This document shows positions 62,015 to 64,000 of a stretch of DNA of 64,000 bases, piece by piece. Below the pieces are notes generated by a model that saw only the letters and a list, made by a program, of their open reading frames with translations, was not told the origin of the DNA and made no database searches. Within the stretch, counting starts at the first letter, position 1. The number at the start of each line of letters is the position of its first letter. The translations under genes were made by a program, and so were the position numbers. This stretch comes from JAJYKC01 sp035545735 (lineage in GTDB: Bacteria > Acidobacteriota > Terriglobia > Bryobacterales > Bryobacteraceae), in assembly GCA_035545735.1 (NCBI GenBank), contig DASZXS010000054.1, positions 80,557-144,556 on the forward strand. Direction: 5' to 3'.

Positions 62015-62572
62015 ATGATTGCAGCAACGCAAGTACGCCCGGGCATGGTGATCAAGTTTAATAATGAGCTTTACTCCATCTTCAGCATGGTTCACCGAAC
62101 GCCCGGCAACCTTCGTGGATTCGTGCAGGTAAAAATGCGCAGTCTGCGGACCGGATCGATGACGGAGCACCGTTTTTCGTCGGAAGACCGCGTCGAAAGA
62201 GCCGTTCTGGATGAGTACGAAATGGAGTATCTCTACGACGACGGCGAGTTTTACTACTTCATGAACACCGAGAGCTTCGAGCAGATGCATCTCACGCGCG
62301 ACATTCTTGGCGACGCCGTCGATTATTTGATCCCCCAGTTAAAAGTAAACGTCGAGTTTTATGAGGGCAAGCCCATGAGCGTAGAGTTGCCGCCCACGGT
62401 CGATATGAAGGTGGTGGAGACCGAACCGGGATTGAAGGGCGCAACGGTATCGAACGTAACGAAGCCGGCCAAGATGGAGACCGGGCTTGTGGTGCAGGTT
62501 CCCCCATTTATCAGCGAAGGCGAAATGATCCGCATCAGCACCGCGGAAGGCACTTACCAGGAACGCGCCTAG
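62015..62572 (+). CDS. efp: Translation elongation factor P
   Basis: A 185-residue EF-P. The start at ATG 62015 (MIAATQVRPGMVIKFNNELYSIF) gives the normal family length; the open frame further upstream is unsupported. Domain I loop reads HRTPGNLRGFVQVKM, where the tip residue is not the usual Lys or Arg of E. coli-type EF-P but the segment contains Arg. Domains II and III follow (VDYLIPQLKVNVEFYEGKP, VVQVPPFISEGEMIRI). It rescues ribosomes stalled at Pro runs. Modification enzymes are not in the window. Confidence 0.95.
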   Translation: MIAATQVRPGMVIKFNNELYSIFSMVHRTPGNLRGFVQVKMRSLRTGSMTEHRFSSEDRVERAVLDEYEMEYLYDDGEFYYFMNTESFEQMHLTRDILGDAVDYLIPQLKVNVEFYEGKPMSVELPPTVDMKVVETEPGLKGATVSNVTKPAKMETGLVVQVPPFISEGEMIRISTAEGTYQERA

Positions 62573-62594
62573 TTCGCGTTCGAGCAACTCGAAC

Positions 62595-62960
62595 ATGAGC
62601 CTTGAAGCTTTGGATTGGCAGGTCGGAGACGTGACCGTCATCACGCTGACCGGGTCCATCACGCTCGGCGAATCGACCAGCCGGTTGCGCGAGTGGATCC
62701 AGGAAGCGCTCTCCGACGGGCGGAAGAAAATCCTCCTCAACCTCGGCGAAGTTTATTTCATCGATTCGAGCGGCCTGGGCGAGTTGGTCTCGGCATATAC
62801 TCGCGTTACCAGCCGCGGCGGGCGGCTCAAGCTTGTGAACCTGAACAGCCGCACCCAGGATCTCCTGCAGATCACCAAACTTTATACCGTCTTCGAGATA
62901 TTTTCCGACGAAGGAAAAGCGGTGGCAAGCTTCGCGGCGACGGATGCGGCGTTAATCTAG
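62595..62960 (+). CDS. STAS-domain anti-sigma factor antagonist
   Basis: A 121-residue single STAS domain. NLGEVYFIDSSGLGELVSAY near residue 55 contains the phosphorylatable Ser of SpoIIAA-like antagonists; VTVITLTGSITLGE and LKLVNLNSRTQDLL match the sheet and later helix. It would release a sigma factor from an anti-sigma kinase. No anti-sigma or sigma gene is adjacent. It lies 22 bases after efp and its 3' end overlaps the convergent DUF3565 gene by four bases. Confidence 0.88.
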   Translation: MSLEALDWQVGDVTVITLTGSITLGESTSRLREWIQEALSDGRKKILLNLGEVYFIDSSGLGELVSAYTRVTSRGGRLKLVNLNSRTQDLLQITKLYTVFEIFSDEGKAVASFAATDAALI

Positions 62961-63142
62961 TCCAGACATTTCTGGCACACCAGTTCGTGCCCGATAAAGG
63001 ACGCCCGCCCTTCTTCGGTGACCACCCATGGACGGTTCATCCAAGGCGGATCGTGACGGACGTGGAGCGTGTGCCCGCATTCCAAATCCGCGATCCAGTG
63101 ATCTTTGTCGTCCTGATGAAAACCAATAATCCTCTGCTTCAT
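62957..63142 (-). CDS. DUF3565 small protein
   Basis: A 61-residue protein with the whole DUF3565 pattern: IIGFHQDDKDHWIADLECGH, HVRHDPPWMNRPWV and a C-terminal CQKC. Conserved His and Cys residues (ECGHTLHVRH; CQKC) suggest metal binding. It lies convergent with the STAS gene and divergent from the CocE-like hydrolase. Function unknown; the domain occurs widely in Gram-negative bacteria. Confidence 0.82.
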   Translation of the reverse strand: MKQRIIGFHQDDKDHWIADLECGHTLHVRHDPPWMNRPWVVTEEGRASFIGHELVCQKCLD

Positions 63143-63165
63143 TGCACTACAATGTCCCTAATTCC

Positions 63166-64000
63166 ATGTTCCCTCCAATCCGGTCCTTTCGGCGGGGCAA
63201 GTTCCCGCCCGTCATCGCTTATTGCGCGGCGCTCATCCTCTGTGGTCTGGTAGCGGTGGCGCAGGAAAAGACAACTCCGAAGCCCGCGGAGTTCGACGTC
63301 CGGGCGCACTACACGAAGTACGAATATCGCATCCCGATGCGCGACGGCGTTCATCTGTTCACGTCGGTCTACATTCCCAAGGATCAATCGCAGACCTATC
63401 CGATGCTGATGAGCCGTACCCCGTACAGCGTTGGACCGTACGGCGTGGACAACTACCGCAAAGAGCTCGGGCCGTCGTCGAAGTTTGAGGAATCCGGTTA
63501 TATTTTCGTCTATCAGGACGTGCGCGGCCGGTACATGTCGGAAGGGAAATTTATCGAAATGACCCCACACATCGACGGCAAAAAGGGGCCGAAGGACGTC
63601 GATGACAGCTCCGATATGTACGACACCGTGGACTGGCTGCTAAAGCACGTGCCTCAGAACAACGGGAAAGTGGGAATCTGGGGTATCTCTTATCCCGGCT
63701 TCTATACCTCCGCCAGCATCATCGACTCCCATCCGGCGATCAAGGCCGCCTCCCCGCAGGCCCCGATTACGGACCTCTACATGGGCGACGACGCCTACCA
63801 CGGTGGAGCCTTCATGCTCTCAGCCAACTTCGGGTTTTACGTATTCTTCAAGCCATTCGACGAGCCGGCGCTTCCGCCCAAGACGCCGCAAGGATTCGAC
63901 TTCGGCACGCACGACGCTTACGATTTTTTCCTGCGGGCCGGAACGCTGGCGAATGTCACCGAAAAATACTTCAAACAGGGCGACTGGCTCTGGAACGATC
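63166..64000 (+). CDS. Secreted CocE/NonD family hydrolase, C-terminus beyond window
   Basis: The visible 278 residues start at ATG 63166 with a signal peptide (SFRRGKFPPVIAYCAALILC... ending near VAVAQ, quoted in part). The alpha/beta-hydrolase fold has YRIPMRDGVHLFTSVYIP, RTPYSVGPYG, QDVRGRYMSEG near residue 115 and the nucleophile elbow WGISYPGFYTSASI near residue 170. Family members are X-Pro dipeptidyl peptidases, cocaine esterases or glutaryl-7-ACA acylases. The cap domain and the catalytic Asp-His lie beyond 64000. Confidence 0.85.
   Translation, partial: MFPPIRSFRRGKFPPVIAYCAALILCGLVAVAQEKTTPKPAEFDVRAHYTKYEYRIPMRDGVHLFTSVYIPKDQSQTYPMLMSRTPYSVGPYGVDNYRKELGPSSKFEESGYIFVYQDVRGRYMSEGKFIEMTPHIDGKKGPKDVDDSSDMYDTVDWLLKHVPQNNGKVGIWGISYPGFYTSASIIDSHPAIKAASPQAPITDLYMGDDAYHGGAFMLSANFGFYVFFKPFDEPALPPKTPQGFDFGTHDAYDFFLRAGTLANVTEKYFKQGDWLWND

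Overview
This 64-kb stretch is GC-rich chromosomal DNA that reads like a soil acidobacterium, most plausibly the Solibacter/Bryobacterales branch. That placement is an inference. It rests on an 872-residue ADOP-type permease paired with a PadR regulator, several Tat-exported Gfo/Idh/MocA oxidoreductases, NIPSNAP and PQQ-quinoprotein genes, a secreted family GH36 enzyme, and an OpcA-phosphogluconolactonase fusion. No insertion sequence, CRISPR array, prophage or rRNA operon is visible. Coding density is high, and no gene-free stretch exceeds 300 bases.

Layout. 1-5723 (minus): a surface-polysaccharide cluster of four glycosyltransferases and a DUF3108 protein; the outermost one runs off the left edge and is fused to a methyltransferase. 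5813-8120 (plus): class III aminotransferase, small zinc-binding protein, secreted Gly/Pro/Tyr-rich protein, terminator. 8176-12627 (minus): ADOP permease, PadR regulator with a long palindromic operator, and a GT39-like membrane protein. 12702-17634 (plus): overlapping gdhA-mutS-anmK. 17635-29084: mixed small units (Sel1-repeat, PspC, NIPSNAP, GH36, oligopeptidase B, methyltransferase, VOC protein, AraC regulator, GH5, a Cys/Met PLP enzyme, a beta-hydroxyacid dehydrogenase). 29110-32032: candidate structured RNA, dxr, rseP and tRNA-Asp. 32245-38325 (mostly minus): Pit phosphate transporter, PQQ dehydrogenase coupled to a Tat-exported enolase-superfamily protein, fatty-acid desaturase.

38611-49823 (plus): fsr-like exporter, SDR, then a tight four-gene cassette (gluconate-dehydrogenase-subunit-3-like protein, Fe-S-motif GMC oxidoreductase, Gfo/Idh/MocA enzyme, TIM-barrel isomerase) in which three products carry Tat-like leaders. 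This looks like a periplasmic 3-keto-glycoside pathway. It is followed by nadE, a YncE-propeller/phosphatase-like protein that has lost metal ligands, and a methyltransferase. 49828-52698 (minus): another Tat Gfo/Idh/MocA protein, a RES-Xre toxin-antitoxin pair with a clear operator, and a degenerate receiver protein. 52833-64000 (mostly plus): zwf and opcA-pgl (oxidative pentose phosphate pathway), a B12-binding radical SAM protein, a YbiT-type ABC-F ATPase, a small conserved protein, a 2H phosphoesterase, metY, efp, a STAS protein, a DUF3565 protein, and a CocE-type hydrolase cut by the right edge.

The strongest leads are the Tat-exported oxidoreductase cassette (40669-45207), the apparently dead phosphatase domain (46939-49209), the OpcA-PGL fusion (54377-56068), the promoter-driven structured RNA before dxr (29110-29290), and the two palindromic operators (11145-11192 and 52271-52300).
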